Below, in pieces: positions 54,319 to 63,355 of a stretch of DNA of 64,000 nucleotides; the stretch's first letter is position 1, and each line of letters opens with the position of its first letter. A program made the translations under genes and the position numbers. Below the pieces are notes generated by a model that worked only from the letters and a program-made list of their open reading frames with translations, was not told where the DNA came from and did no database searches. Origin of the DNA: Mameliella sp. MMSF_3455 (lineage in GTDB: Bacteria > Pseudomonadota > Alphaproteobacteria > Rhodobacterales > Rhodobacteraceae); contig NZ_JASHJL010000012.1 in NCBI RefSeq assembly GCF_030733205.1, positions 62,001-126,000 of the forward strand, read 5' to 3'.

Positions 54319-56523
54319 TCAGTCGGCGCCGTGGGCAAAGTCTGATGCGGTTACGCGGCTTTTCTGGATCAGGACCAACGCAACCGCGATGCCCACGCCG
54401 ATCGCATCGGTGATCCAGCCGCCGGCGATCATCGTCAGCCCGCCTGCTCCCAAGGCCGCGCGCACGGCCAGGTTCGCATGTCCGAAGAACCAGCCCTGCA
54501 CCGCGCAGGACAGCAGGTAGACGCCGATCAGCGCGGTGACCGCGATGTGGGCAATCTCGAACCAGTTGCCGTCCAGCAGCATCGCCGGAGAGTAGAAGAA
54601 CATGTAAGGCACCACGAAGGCGGCGAGGCCGATCTTGAAGCTTTCCACGGATGTTCGGATCGGGTCCGACCCGGCCAGAGCCGAGCCCGCATAAGCGGCC
54701 AGCGCCACCGGCGGCGTGATGGCTGACATCACCGCGAAGTAGAAGATGAACAGATGCGCGGTCAGCGGCGCGACACCCAGGTTGATGACGCCCGGCGCGA
54801 TGACCGAGGCCGCCACCGCATAGGCCGCCGTCGTGGGCATGCCCATGCCAAGGATGATCGACACGACCATCGCGAAGAACAGCGCGAGGATCTGGCTTTG
54901 ATCGGCCAGCGCCAGCAGCACCGTCGAAAAGCGCGAGCCGATGCCCGTCAGCGCGATGACCCCCACGATGATGCCCGCCGTGGCGCAGACCGCCACCAGT
55001 TGCAGAACCATCCGCGCACCGTTGTCCAGCGCCTGGAACAGCTGGCGCGGTCCCATGCGGTGGGGCGTCAACCAGGAAACGACGGCGGCGGTGATCATCG
55101 CCAGCGTGCCGCAGCGGATCACGGAATAGCCCGCAAACAGCGCGTAGATCAGAACGACGATGGGCAGGAACAGGTAGATCTGCTTTGCCAGCTTGGCGAG
55201 CCTGGGCAGCTGGTCACGCGGCAGGCCCTTCATGTTCGCCTTCTTCGCGGCCAGATCGACCATGAAATAGACCGAGACGAAGTAGATCACAGCCGGGATG
55301 ATCGCGGCATAGACGATCTCCATGTAGGAAATGCCGGTGATCTCGGCCATGATGAAGGCGCCCGCACCCATGATCGGCGGCATGATCTGCCCGCCGGTCG
55401 AGGCGGCGGCCTCGACCGCGGCAGAGGTCTGGTTGCGATAGCCCACCTTCTTCATCATCGGGATGGTGAGCGAACCGGTCGCCACGACGTTGCCCGCCGA
55501 GTTGCCGTTGATCATGCCCATCAGGCCCGAGGCAAAGATCGCCACCTTGGCCGGTCCGCCGCGCCGGTGCCCGGCGGCGGCAAAGGCGAGGTTGACGAAA
55601 TACTCGCCCACACGGGTGGTTTGCAGAAAGGCCGCGAAGACGACGAACAGGATGATGTAGGTCGACGAGATCGCGATCGGGGCGCCAAGAACGCCATTGT
55701 CGGTGAAGATGTAGGAGAAGAAACGCTTTACGTCATAGCCGCGGTGCTCGAATATGCCCGGCAGCCAAGGCCCGGCGAAAGCGTAGACGACAAAGACACC
55801 GGCGATGATGACCAGCGCAAGACCTGCCAGGCGGCGCGTCAGTTCGATGATCAGCAGAACGCCGGTGATGGCCGACCACATGTCGCCCGGCAGCGCCATG
55901 GGCATCCCGGCCCGCAACTGCAATTGCCGGGCGAAAAAGATCAGGTAGGCGGTAAAGGCGACGGCGGACAGCGCCAGCAGCACGTCACCCGGCGCGAATT
56001 GCATCCGTCCGCGATGAGGAAATACCCAGCCATGCACGATGGCCAGCGCGGTGCCCGCGGTCAGTGGAATGCCGAAGGTGGACATCGCCCATTGCGGCGG
56101 CAGGCGCTCGCCAAGCACGGTCCCGTTGATCCAGACCGCCCCGACCCCGACCAGCCCGTAGACGATACCTGCCCCTGCAAGCCCAAGCAGCGCCTTGGAG
56201 AGCAGGCTGTCGCGATGGGTCGCATCGGTGTCCTCTGCGAAAGCCTTTGAGCCGAACAGCAGGAAGCCCAGCAGCAGGCCTCCGCCAACGTGGGTCAGCC
56301 GGTAGGCCCAGGTCTCCAGCGGGTAGACGTTCATGACCAGAAGGTGGAACACCGTGTAGGCCACGCACATCAGCGCGATCACCATGTTTCGGGTGCCGGT
56401 GAACAGCCTCTGGTTTGCGGCGACGGGGTCGTTGTCGACATTGGCCCTGGCCAGTTCCTGCTCGATTGCGGACTTGCCGTCCTCTTCGGCCGGGGTCGGG
56501 CCGTGCTGCTGCGCGTTGCTCAT
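54319..56523 (-). CDS. TAXI-TRAP transporter fused permease (4TM/12TM)
   Basis: A 734-residue fusion of the small and large TRAP permeases, with some 16-18 membrane segments. The DctM-like part shows GLMGMINGNSAGNVVATGSLTI, ASTGGQIMPPIMGAGAFIMAE and the later TPPVALAAYAGSALAGSDP. Such fused permeases work with TAXI-type receptors, and one is encoded just upstream. Confidence 0.93.
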   Translation of the reverse strand: MSNAQQHGPTPAEEDGKSAIEQELARANVDNDPVAANQRLFTGTRNMVIALMCVAYTVFHLLVMNVYPLETWAYRLTHVGGGLLLGFLLFGSKAFAEDTDATHRDSLLSKALLGLAGAGIVYGLVGVGAVWINGTVLGERLPPQWAMSTFGIPLTAGTALAIVHGWVFPHRGRMQFAPGDVLLALSAVAFTAYLIFFARQLQLRAGMPMALPGDMWSAITGVLLIIELTRRLAGLALVIIAGVFVVYAFAGPWLPGIFEHRGYDVKRFFSYIFTDNGVLGAPIAISSTYIILFVVFAAFLQTTRVGEYFVNLAFAAAGHRRGGPAKVAIFASGLMGMINGNSAGNVVATGSLTIPMMKKVGYRNQTSAAVEAAASTGGQIMPPIMGAGAFIMAEITGISYMEIVYAAIIPAVIYFVSVYFMVDLAAKKANMKGLPRDQLPRLAKLAKQIYLFLPIVVLIYALFAGYSVIRCGTLAMITAAVVSWLTPHRMGPRQLFQALDNGARMVLQLVAVCATAGIIVGVIALTGIGSRFSTVLLALADQSQILALFFAMVVSIILGMGMPTTAAYAVAASVIAPGVINLGVAPLTAHLFIFYFAVMSAITPPVALAAYAGSALAGSDPIRTSVESFKIGLAAFVVPYMFFYSPAMLLDGNWFEIAHIAVTALIGVYLLSCAVQGWFFGHANLAVRAALGAGGLTMIAGGWITDAIGVGIAVALVLIQKSRVTASDFAHGAD

Positions 56524-56556
56524 GGTCCGGATCGCTCGTGAGAATGGGAACAGAAC

Positions 56557-56581
56557 AGGCGGCGACCGGGGATCGCCGCCT
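56557..56581 (-). promoter_or_regulatory. Intercistronic hairpin after TAXI receptor gene
   Basis: A perfect 9-bp stem (56557-56565 with 56573-56581), 7-nt loop, between the receptor stop at 56618 and the permease start at 56523. Its position matches the hairpins after the other binding-protein genes in the window. Confidence 0.72.
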
Positions 56582-56617
56582 GAGAAAAGTCATGCCGTCG
56601 TCGTGGAAAGCGGATGC

Positions 56618-57586
56618 TTAGTCGACCGTCGGGACGTCAAAGCCGTTTTCCTCGAACCAGCGGACAGCGCCCGGGTGGAACGGGACCACGGTGTTCTTGA
56701 CGACGTTTTCCGGCAGGGTTTCCCGTGCGGCGGCGTGGTTTGTCATCATGCGGTCGTGGTTTTCCATCGCCAGCGCCGTGATCTCGTAGGCGAGACTTTC
56801 CGGCATGTCCTTGTGCGCAATGGCAAAGTTCCAAAGCGACACGGTCTGCAGCGGGTCGGGCTGATCGTCGTAGGTGTCAGCCGGGATGGTGAAATCCGCC
56901 ATCGCCGGCACGATTTCCTTCATCGTCGCCAGCGTCTCTGCGTCCATCGACAGGAAGCGCACGTCGTTCTCGACTGCAAGTTGCGCATAGGCGCCGGTCG
57001 GCAGACCCGCAGCATAGACGAATGCGTCAATCAGTCCGTCCTTCAGTTGGCCTGCAGTATCGGACCCACCCGCAAAGGACAGCTTCACGTTTTCATAGCC
57101 TTCGGCGTTCTCGAAGAAACGGGACCAGTAGGTTGCCGATGTGCCGCCCGCCGGGCCGACCCCCACGCGTTTGCCTTGCAGATCCTGAAAGCTCTCGATG
57201 TCCGACGAGGCCAGAACAGCGGCCTGAAGCGGTGTCTGGTACATCGGGAACAGGGCCCGCACGTTCTCGTGCGGCGTCCCGGGCATCAGTGGGCTTTCAC
57301 CTCGGCGTGCCTCGTCGGCGGGGCCGAGGGTGACAAAGCCAAGCTGGTGCTCGCCGGTTTCCACGAGTGTGACGTTCTGTACCGGGCCGCCGGTGATCTC
57401 GACCCCTGCATTGACGCCCAGTTCTTCGCTGATCATCGCGCCGAAACCGCTGCCGTAGCCGAAATAGGTGCCGCCCTGGCTGCCGGTGCCGATGGTGATG
57501 CTGGCTGGCCAATCTGCATTGTCCTGCGCGACTGCGGGCAACGCGACCACGCAAGCAGCGGCTGCAAGGAATGTCGTGAATTTCAT
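56618..57586 (-). CDS. TAXI-family TRAP transporter receptor
   Basis: A 322-residue periplasmic protein with a Sec signal peptide (KFTTFLAAAACVVALPAVAQ) and the TAXI signature region ITIGTGSQGGTYFGYGSGF. The start has GGAGG upstream. Its signal peptide and leader are nearly the same as those of the SGNH hydrolase gene 1.2 kb away. Ligands of TAXI receptors include glutamate and dicarboxylates; the nearby tartrate-type dehydrogenase suggests a hydroxy-dicarboxylate. Confidence 0.92.
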   Translation of the reverse strand: MKFTTFLAAAACVVALPAVAQDNADWPASITIGTGSQGGTYFGYGSGFGAMISEELGVNAGVEITGGPVQNVTLVETGEHQLGFVTLGPADEARRGESPLMPGTPHENVRALFPMYQTPLQAAVLASSDIESFQDLQGKRVGVGPAGGTSATYWSRFFENAEGYENVKLSFAGGSDTAGQLKDGLIDAFVYAAGLPTGAYAQLAVENDVRFLSMDAETLATMKEIVPAMADFTIPADTYDDQPDPLQTVSLWNFAIAHKDMPESLAYEITALAMENHDRMMTNHAAARETLPENVVKNTVVPFHPGAVRWFEENGFDVPTVD

Positions 57587-57673
57587 GGGTTTCCTCCTCC
57601 GTTGTATTCCCTGTTACGCGCCTGATGGTGGCGCGTCCTCCGAATGGGATAGTGGGCGAAGGACCGTGCGCGA

Positions 57674-57713
57674 CTCAATTCGGCACGGATTATATTCATT
57701 CACGTTATAATTG
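57674..57713 (-). promoter_or_regulatory. Conserved promoter element, copy 1 (TAXI receptor)
   Basis: Read on the minus strand: TTATAA upstream, 10 bases, TATAATC, 6 bases, GAATTGAG. The TATAAT (57689-57694) is a perfect -10 box. The same core with the same spacing occurs at two other genes in this region. The receptor ATG is 88 bp downstream of the GAATTGAG end. Confidence 0.7.
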
Positions 57714-57992
57714 TGGCGAAGCCAATGGACGCTTCAGGCGGCCAGCGCGGAATCGGCGCCTATCGCGGGGGAGGCAATGCATAGGTTTTTCACTGCGGGG
57801 GGCTGCAAGGCAAGTTGAGTGCTTGCGGCAACGGCCGGCGTTTCAGGTCCGGCGCTGATATCCGGCACCTCTGGCTTGCGATTGGTTGCGCCTGCATACG
57901 GCTTCGGTAGCGACCTGCCAAAGTCATTGAGTGTCTTGCCCGTACCCAGCCTTCAGGGGAAGCGCCTCGGATCGCGGGTCCATCGCCATGAT

Positions 57993-58022
57993 CCGACCCG
58001 GGCGGCAGTCCGCCCGGGTCGG
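57993..58022 (-). terminator. Hairpin downstream of SGNH hydrolase gene
   Basis: A perfect 13-bp GC-rich stem (57993-58005 with 58010-58022) with loop CAGT, 31 bp past the hydrolase stop. On the minus strand no T-run follows; on the plus strand GGTTTGT does. Most likely ends hydrolase transcription before the TAXI promoter. Confidence 0.65.
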
Positions 58023-58053
58023 TTTGTGCTCTGAAACTCAGGTCTGGTCAGGA

Positions 58054-58833
58054 TTACCGGGAATAATAGGCCGCGACGGCGTCTTCGGCGACTTGCTGAA
58101 GGAAGGCCGCGTCCTCTTCCGACACCGATCCGAAATAGTCGTAGGGATTGCCAACGACGGATTCGCCGTAGAGCGCTGCATAGGTCGTGGCCGCCGCCAG
58201 GTACGTGCCGAGAAGGGTCGGGTGGCTGCCGTCGAAATCCTTGTGCAAATTGATGTCTGGCTGTCGTTCATAAGCCATTTCGAAAGCGAGACCGACAGGG
58301 ATCACCAACGCGTCGAGCGTGTTGCCGGCCGCAGTGTACCCTGCGTCGACCTTGTCGAACATCCCCGGATCATATCGGCGGTGTTCATCGCTGTAGGCAG
58401 GGGTCATGTAGAGTGCGGTTTTTGCGCCGGTGGCGGCGATGGCGGCCTGCATCTCCTTGGCGGCGTCATTGAAACGTTTGACCTTTTCGTCGGTGGTCAT
58501 GGCCGTCGAATGACCCTGGAGGATGACCACGTCAAAGGGGTCGTCGACGCCCAGCTTGCCGGGTTCGAGGTGGCTGTCGATATCGTGGTGATCGAGATAG
58601 GCGCCGGAAATCGTCGCCGACTTGTAGGTGAAGCTTTCATCGGGATAGGCAGTGCGCGCCATTCTGACGACGTGATTGTGCAGGCTGTCGCCGTAGTACA
58701 GATAGCTGTTGCCAACGAACAGGAGACGCTTGGGCGCTTCCATGTCCAGGCTGTCGATTTCGGGCGCGTCCTGGGCGATTGCGGGCAGCGCGGCAATACA
58801 TGCGGCGGCGGCCAGGATTGTCTTGAATTTCAT
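58054..58833 (-). CDS. Secreted SGNH/GDSL-type hydrolase
   Basis: A 259-residue protein with a Sec signal peptide (KFKTILAAAACIAALPAIAQ). Block I reads LLFVGNSYLYYGDS, so the nucleophile Ser lies in GNS rather than GDS; the C-terminal Asp-His pair lies in DGSHPTLLGTYLAAAT. This pattern resembles the DUF4886 branch. The substrate is probably an ester or acylated sugar in the periplasm. The start at 58833 has GGAGGA at 8 bp; the longer frame upstream is leader. Confidence 0.82.
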   Translation of the reverse strand: MKFKTILAAAACIAALPAIAQDAPEIDSLDMEAPKRLLFVGNSYLYYGDSLHNHVVRMARTAYPDESFTYKSATISGAYLDHHDIDSHLEPGKLGVDDPFDVVILQGHSTAMTTDEKVKRFNDAAKEMQAAIAATGAKTALYMTPAYSDEHRRYDPGMFDKVDAGYTAAGNTLDALVIPVGLAFEMAYERQPDINLHKDFDGSHPTLLGTYLAAATTYAALYGESVVGNPYDYFGSVSEEDAAFLQQVAEDAVAAYYSR

Positions 58834-58918
58834 GGGTTTTCTCCTCCGGTATTTCTTGTGGCGCACTTTGGACGTGCACGCCCTGCATCTGGAAGCGTGG
58901 GCAAGGCAGCTTGCCCAA

Positions 58919-58954
58919 CTCAATTCGACATAGATTATATTCTCTCGCGGTTTA
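58919..58954 (-). promoter_or_regulatory. Conserved promoter element, copy 2 (SGNH hydrolase)
   Basis: Minus strand: TTAAAC, 10 bases, TATAATC, 6 bases, GAATTGAG. The -10 box is at 58934-58939. It abuts the 3' end of the LysR gene, and the hydrolase ATG is 86 bp downstream. Same core and spacing as copies 1 and 3. Confidence 0.7.
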
Positions 58955-58955
58955 A

Positions 58956-59879
58956 TCAGGCAGAGGCTTCGAGCGCCTCCAGTTCAGCCTCAAGAACGGT
59001 CAGGAACACGTCCCGCAGTGGGTCGCGCGTGCCTCTTGCCCAGGAGGCGGCGAGGATCAGTTTCGCCTGCGATGTCGCGTCCGTCTTGGCCAACGGGATA
59101 AAGCGCACGCCTTCGACCCGTAGCCGCGATGTCCAGCGTGGCACGATCGCAAGACCGGTGCCCGCCGCCACAAGGTTGACGATGGTCTGCTTTTCTTCCG
59201 CGATCTGGGCCACGCGCGCCGTCAATCCGGCGCCAAGAAACAGCGACATGGTCAAGTCATGCGAATGAGGCCGGGACCGCCGGTCAGGGACGATCAGCGG
59301 TTCTTCGGCAAGATCGGCGATCTCTATTGCCGCGCGGTCGGCCAGCGGGTGAGATTTGGGCAGGGCCACCACGGCGGTCTCGTAGAACAGCGTGCGGAAC
59401 ACCAGCTTTGGATCGCGCACGTCGGGGGGACGGCAGAATGCGATGTCGAGACTGCCGCTGAGCAATTTCGGCAGCAGGTGGATGGTCTTCTGCTCGACGA
59501 TCTGGATTTCGAGATCCGGGTGCGACTCGTGCAGGGGCTGCAGTATCTGCGGGATCAGCCCGGCGGCTGCGCTGTCGATGGCGCCTACCCGCAGCACATG
59601 CGCCTCGGCGCTGCGCACGGCGCGCGCCTTTTCTTCAAGCGCTTCGGCCTGGGTGACCAGGGCGCGCGCATCTTCCAGAACGCGGTTGCCCGCCTCGGTC
59701 AGTGACACCGCCCGCGTGGTGCGATGGAACAGGGACACGCCCAGATGGTCCTCGAGTTGCTTGACGTGCCGCCCCAGTGTCGCTGGCAGAATATCCAACG
59801 ACTGTGCAGCGCGTCCGAAATGCAGCGTCTCTGCCGCGGCAAGGAAACATTTCAACTGCGTGATGTTCACGATGGGCAC
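58956..59879 (-). CDS. LysR-family transcriptional regulator
   Basis: A 307-residue LysR protein: helix-turn-helix in residues 1-65 (LHFGRAAQSLDILPATLGRHV, core FGRAAQSLDILPATLG) and effector domain. The RAVSLTEAGNRVL linker is typical. It diverges from the tartrate-type dehydrogenase gene, with promoter copy 3 between them, and promoter copy 2 starts right after its stop. It probably controls all three promoters. Confidence 0.92.
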   Translation of the reverse strand: MPIVNITQLKCFLAAAETLHFGRAAQSLDILPATLGRHVKQLEDHLGVSLFHRTTRAVSLTEAGNRVLEDARALVTQAEALEEKARAVRSAEAHVLRVGAIDSAAAGLIPQILQPLHESHPDLEIQIVEQKTIHLLPKLLSGSLDIAFCRPPDVRDPKLVFRTLFYETAVVALPKSHPLADRAAIEIADLAEEPLIVPDRRSRPHSHDLTMSLFLGAGLTARVAQIAEEKQTIVNLVAAGTGLAIVPRWTSRLRVEGVRFIPLAKTDATSQAKLILAASWARGTRDPLRDVFLTVLEAELEALEASA

Positions 59880-59887
59880 CTGCTCGC

Positions 59888-59928
59888 TAGTTTATCGCGA
59901 AATCTTATATAATCGGTGTGGAATTGAG
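59888..59928 (+). promoter_or_regulatory. Conserved promoter element, copy 3 (dehydrogenase; LysR gene divergent)
   Basis: Plus strand: TTATC upstream, then TATAATC (from 59908), 6 bases, GAATTGAG ending at 59928. The dehydrogenase ATG is 66 bp downstream, and the LysR ATG is 9 bp to the left. The element can serve the dehydrogenase promoter and autoregulation. Confidence 0.7.
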
Positions 59929-59993
59929 AAGCCCGGACCGGCGCCTGTAGGCTCTCGCCCAAACGGGACGAGCGTTCACGAGGAGGAGACAAC

Positions 59994-61136
59994 ATGACGA
60001 TCCTGAAAGGCGGGGATACGGCAACGACGCCGTCCGGCGGTGCGCAAGCGGCCAAAGATGCGGTGAAGACCTACAGGATCGCCTCAATCCCGGCCGACGG
60101 GATCGGGCCCGAGGTCATCGCGGCGGGCTTGCAGGCGCTCGAGGCACTGGCGCGGCGCGATGGCGGCTTCACCTTCGACGTGACGGCCTTTGACTGGGGA
60201 TCAGAGCGTTACAAGAAAACCGGTGCGCTGATGCCCGAGGACGGGCGCGACCAGATCAAGGATTTCGACGCGATCTTTTTCGGAGCCGTGGGCGCTCCCG
60301 ACGTACCCGACCACGTGACGCTTTGGGGGCTGCGCCTGCCGATCTGCCAGGGCTTTGACCAATACGCCAACGTGCGCCCGACCAAGATCCTGCCCGGCAT
60401 CACCTCGCCGCTGGCCGGTGTGGGGCCAGGTGACCTCGACTGGGTCATCGTGCGCGAGAATTCCGAGGGTGAATATTCCGGCAACGGTGGCCGCACGCAC
60501 CAGGGCATGCCCGAGGAAGTGGGCACCGAGGTGTCCATCTTTACCCGCACCGGCGTCACCCGAATCATGCGCTATGCCTTCGAGCTGGCCCGCTCGCGTC
60601 CGCGCAAGCTGTTGACCGTGGTCACGAAATCCAATGCCCAGCGGTTCGGCATGGTGATGTGGGACGAGATCGCCGCCGAGGTGGCAAAGGACTTCCCTGA
60701 CGTTACCTGGGACAAGATGCTGGTCGACGCCATGACTGTGCGCATGGTCAAGGATCCGAAAAGCCTCGACACTATCGTCGCCACCAACCTGCACGCCGAC
60801 ATCCTGTCCGACCTCGCCGGCGCGCTGGCGGGCAGCCTCGGCGTCGCGCCCACCGGCAATATCGACCCCGAGCGCCGCTATCCGTCGATGTTCGAGCCGA
60901 TCCACGGCTCGGCCTTCGACATCACCGGTAAGGGCATCGCCAACCCGGTGGCCACCTTCTGGACCGCCAGCCAGATGCTCGACCATCTTGGCGAGGCTGA
61001 CGCCGCGAACCGGCTGATGCGCGCGGTGGAAAAGGTCTGCGCCGACGGCATCCTGACCCCTGACGTGGGCGGCAAGGCCACCACGCAGGATGTAACAGAC
61101 GCGGTGTGCGAAGCGATCCGCGGCGAGAATATCTGA
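59994..61136 (+). CDS. Tartrate/D-malate dehydrogenase (isopropylmalate dehydrogenase family)
   Basis: A 380-residue NAD-dependent beta-decarboxylating dehydrogenase. The family order is clear: IPADGIGPEV, FGAVGAPDVPDHVTLWGLRLP, FDQYANVRP, VRENSEGEYSGNGG, NLHADILSDLAGALAGSLG, FEPIHGSAFDI. The PDHVTLWG stretch marks the tartrate/D-malate branch (TtuC/DmlA), not LeuB. About 25 extra residues precede the fold. A GAGGAG ribosome site lies 7-8 bp upstream of the ATG. Confidence 0.88.
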   Translation: MTILKGGDTATTPSGGAQAAKDAVKTYRIASIPADGIGPEVIAAGLQALEALARRDGGFTFDVTAFDWGSERYKKTGALMPEDGRDQIKDFDAIFFGAVGAPDVPDHVTLWGLRLPICQGFDQYANVRPTKILPGITSPLAGVGPGDLDWVIVRENSEGEYSGNGGRTHQGMPEEVGTEVSIFTRTGVTRIMRYAFELARSRPRKLLTVVTKSNAQRFGMVMWDEIAAEVAKDFPDVTWDKMLVDAMTVRMVKDPKSLDTIVATNLHADILSDLAGALAGSLGVAPTGNIDPERRYPSMFEPIHGSAFDITGKGIANPVATFWTASQMLDHLGEADAANRLMRAVEKVCADGILTPDVGGKATTQDVTDAVCEAIRGENI

Positions 61137-61147
61137 GCCTCTGGAGC

Positions 61148-61843
61148 ATGACGCACGATGACGCGCGCGGCCTGCTGGGCCGTATGCTGCGGGCAGCAAT
61201 CGGCGCTGCCGATCCTGCACGTGTCCTTGCCGCGCACCTGCCGGAAAAATCGCGCGGTCGCTGCATCGTGGTTGGCGGCGGCAAGTCGGCCGCCTCCATG
61301 GCGCAGGCGGTCGAACGCGCCTGGCCCGATGTGGACCTGTCCGGCGTTGTCGTGATGCGCTACGGGTACGCGGTGCCCACGGACCGGATCACCCTGCGCG
61401 AGGCATCGCACCCGGTTCCCGACGCCGCCGCGCGCGCCGCAACGGTCGAGCTCATGTCCGCGGTCGCCGAAGCCGGAGCCGACGACCTCGTTCTCGCGCT
61501 GATCTCCGGCGGCGAGCCCACCGTGACGGTTGGCGACAGGCCTCCCGGCAGGGGTGGACGCAATACCGAGTTCCTGCTCTCTCTCGCGCTCGCGCTGGAC
61601 GGTCACAAATTGATCTCCGCGATCGCGGCCGACACCGACGGGATCGATGGGACAGAGACCGCTGCCGGTGCGATCATCGATCCCGATTTTCAGGGCGATG
61701 CGGCCCGCCGCGGCATCGACGTGCGTTGCAAGCTCGAGATGCACGACAGCTTTACGGTGTTCGAGAAACTCGGCAGTCTAGTTACAACGGGGCCAACGTT
61801 GACAAATGTGAGTGACTTCCGGGCGATCTTGGTCCAAGCGTGA
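61148..61843 (+). pseudogene. Glycerate 2-kinase (TtuD/GckA type) with large internal deletion
   Basis: A 231-residue open frame in place of the usual ~420. It has the N-terminal start of the DUF4147 domain (IVVGGGKSAASMAQAVERAW up to LVLALISGG). It then joins directly to the C-terminal MOFRL part (GEPTVTVGDRPPGRGGRNTEFLL, AADTDGIDGTE, VTTGPTLTNVSDFRAIL). About 190 central residues are missing without loss of frame. The joint at 61500-61515 lies where the full-length protein has two similar ISGG/SGGE motifs. Kinase activity is unlikely. It follows the dehydrogenase by 11 bp, the normal ttuC-ttuD order. Confidence 0.8.
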
Positions 61844-62205
61844 ACGCGCCGTCAGAGCGCCCTATGAAGGCAGCCATTGGCGAGTGTCAGTCAGGTACCG
61901 CGTTGACGCGTATCCAGCCGGGCTCGCCTCGGCAGCCCGCCAATGTCGGGCGCGACAGCCAGAGGAGGTTGCGGGAATGGCGGGGCTTTTGCGCCGTCGA
62001 TGCCATTGAGGACGTGCCGGAACCCATCAGCGTGCGGACGTGAGCCCAAAACAACATGGGCAAGGAGGGAAGGCTTCTCGCTCACAGCCCGGGAATTGCC
62101 GCATGAATTCTACGCCGAGACCCCCACAAGCCTGAGGGCTGTTCTTCAAGTCCCTTTCTCCACAGTTTCCCGTCGCCGCCAGCCTCGTGCGCCAGGCCGG
62201 TGACA
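61844..62205. other. Intergenic region after the glycerate kinase remnant
   Basis: About 360 bp with only short frames lacking recognisable similarity on either strand. It may be decayed DNA connected with the adjacent pseudogenes. Confidence 0.5.
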
Positions 62206-63225
62206 TCAAAACCCGCAACTATAGCGCGTATGGATGGAGATTTGGATTGGCGCCGGGTTGGATACACCAGTGCCGCTTGCATGCGCACGGATCCATTCCA
62301 CGGCGCTTGTGACCTCGGCGACGAAGTCATGCGAAATCACGTAGTCCATCGTTCCTGCCTCCAGCAGTCCGCGCGAACAGGGGGGCAATTCGTGCCCGAC
62401 AAAGACCGTTTCATGGGTCTTGCCGAACGCCTACAGCGCCTCGGCCACGCCGAGGTTCGCGCCTGCCAGGTTGTAGACCGCCGCCGGGCAACCATGCGCC
62501 TCGATATGGGCGACCAACTGTTCGCGGGTCGTGCCGGTGCTGTCGTCCGAGGTCACCCGTTCCTCGATCTTAAGGTGCGGGAACTCGCTGCGCAGCACGC
62601 GTCGAAACCCCATTTCGCGTTCTTGTTGTGAACGAAACGCTGAGTGTCAGAAGAATGCTGTTGCGTTTCTCGGGCAGAATCTGGCCGATCAACTGCGCGG
62701 CGACGCTGCCAGCGGCGTATTGGTCATTGCCGATGTAGGCCGAGCGGCGTGAAGAAGGCAGATCCGTCGTCAGGGTCACAACCGGTTGGCCAGAGCCCAC
62801 CAGCTTGCGGATCGCGCGATTGATCGCGGGGTGCTCGCGCGCGTTGACGATCAGGCCGTCGGCTTCGGCAGCGTCCTCGATGTTGCGTGCAACGGGAGCG
62901 GGTCCATTTCGTTGGTCGAAACGTAGTGGCCATCGATCTCGATGCCAGCGACGCTCCGGTTGACCCGGTCGACGGCCAGTTCGACCATCGCATCAAAGCT
63001 TTCGCCGGAATCGCAGAGCAGCCGGATCCGCAGTGACGTTGCGGCCTCGCCCTGTTCATGCTTCAGCTTGTCGAAGGCGGAAAGCACTCTCGTCCGAGTC
63101 GTTTCCTTGACGCCGGGACGGTTGTTGTGAACGCGGTCGACCGAGACTGTGCCGACCCCGGCCAGCTTCGCGATCTCCTCGACCGTCGGACCCTTCCAGT
63201 GGCCCTTGGTTGAGGCTGCGGCCAT
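62206..63225 (-). pseudogene. LacI-family regulator, frameshifted and interrupted
   Basis: The start is clear: a LacI helix-turn-helix (TVEEIAKLAGVGTVSVDRVHNN). The reading then shifts frame near 62900 (after NEMDPLP) and carries on in another frame (GQPVVTLTTDLPSS, YIGNDQYAAGSVAAQLIGQ). It shifts back near 62630 (QEREMGFRRVLRSEFPHL), meets an in-frame TAG at 62431-62433 (AL*AFGKTHETVFVGHEL), and ends with EAGTMDYVISHDFVAEV. Length and order fit a sugar-responsive LacI protein. It diverges from the broken binding-protein gene. Confidence 0.88.
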
Positions 63226-63355
63226 CTCGCCCTCCAGATTTTGAAGTTATGAGCATCGAGAACGAAGAGATGGGTCTCATCAAGTGATGTTTCGGGCCGA
63301 ATTGCAGCTAATGTCGACCGCCGAGACGGCGGGATATCAGAGGAGGAAAATCGAC

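Larger units (their letters stand above)
57587..58053. other. Intergenic region between TAXI receptor and SGNH hydrolase genes
   Basis: 467 bp without a supportable gene. It contains the conserved promoter element at 57674-57713 for the TAXI receptor and the hairpin at 57993-58022. The 280 bp between them show nothing recognisable. Confidence 0.65.
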
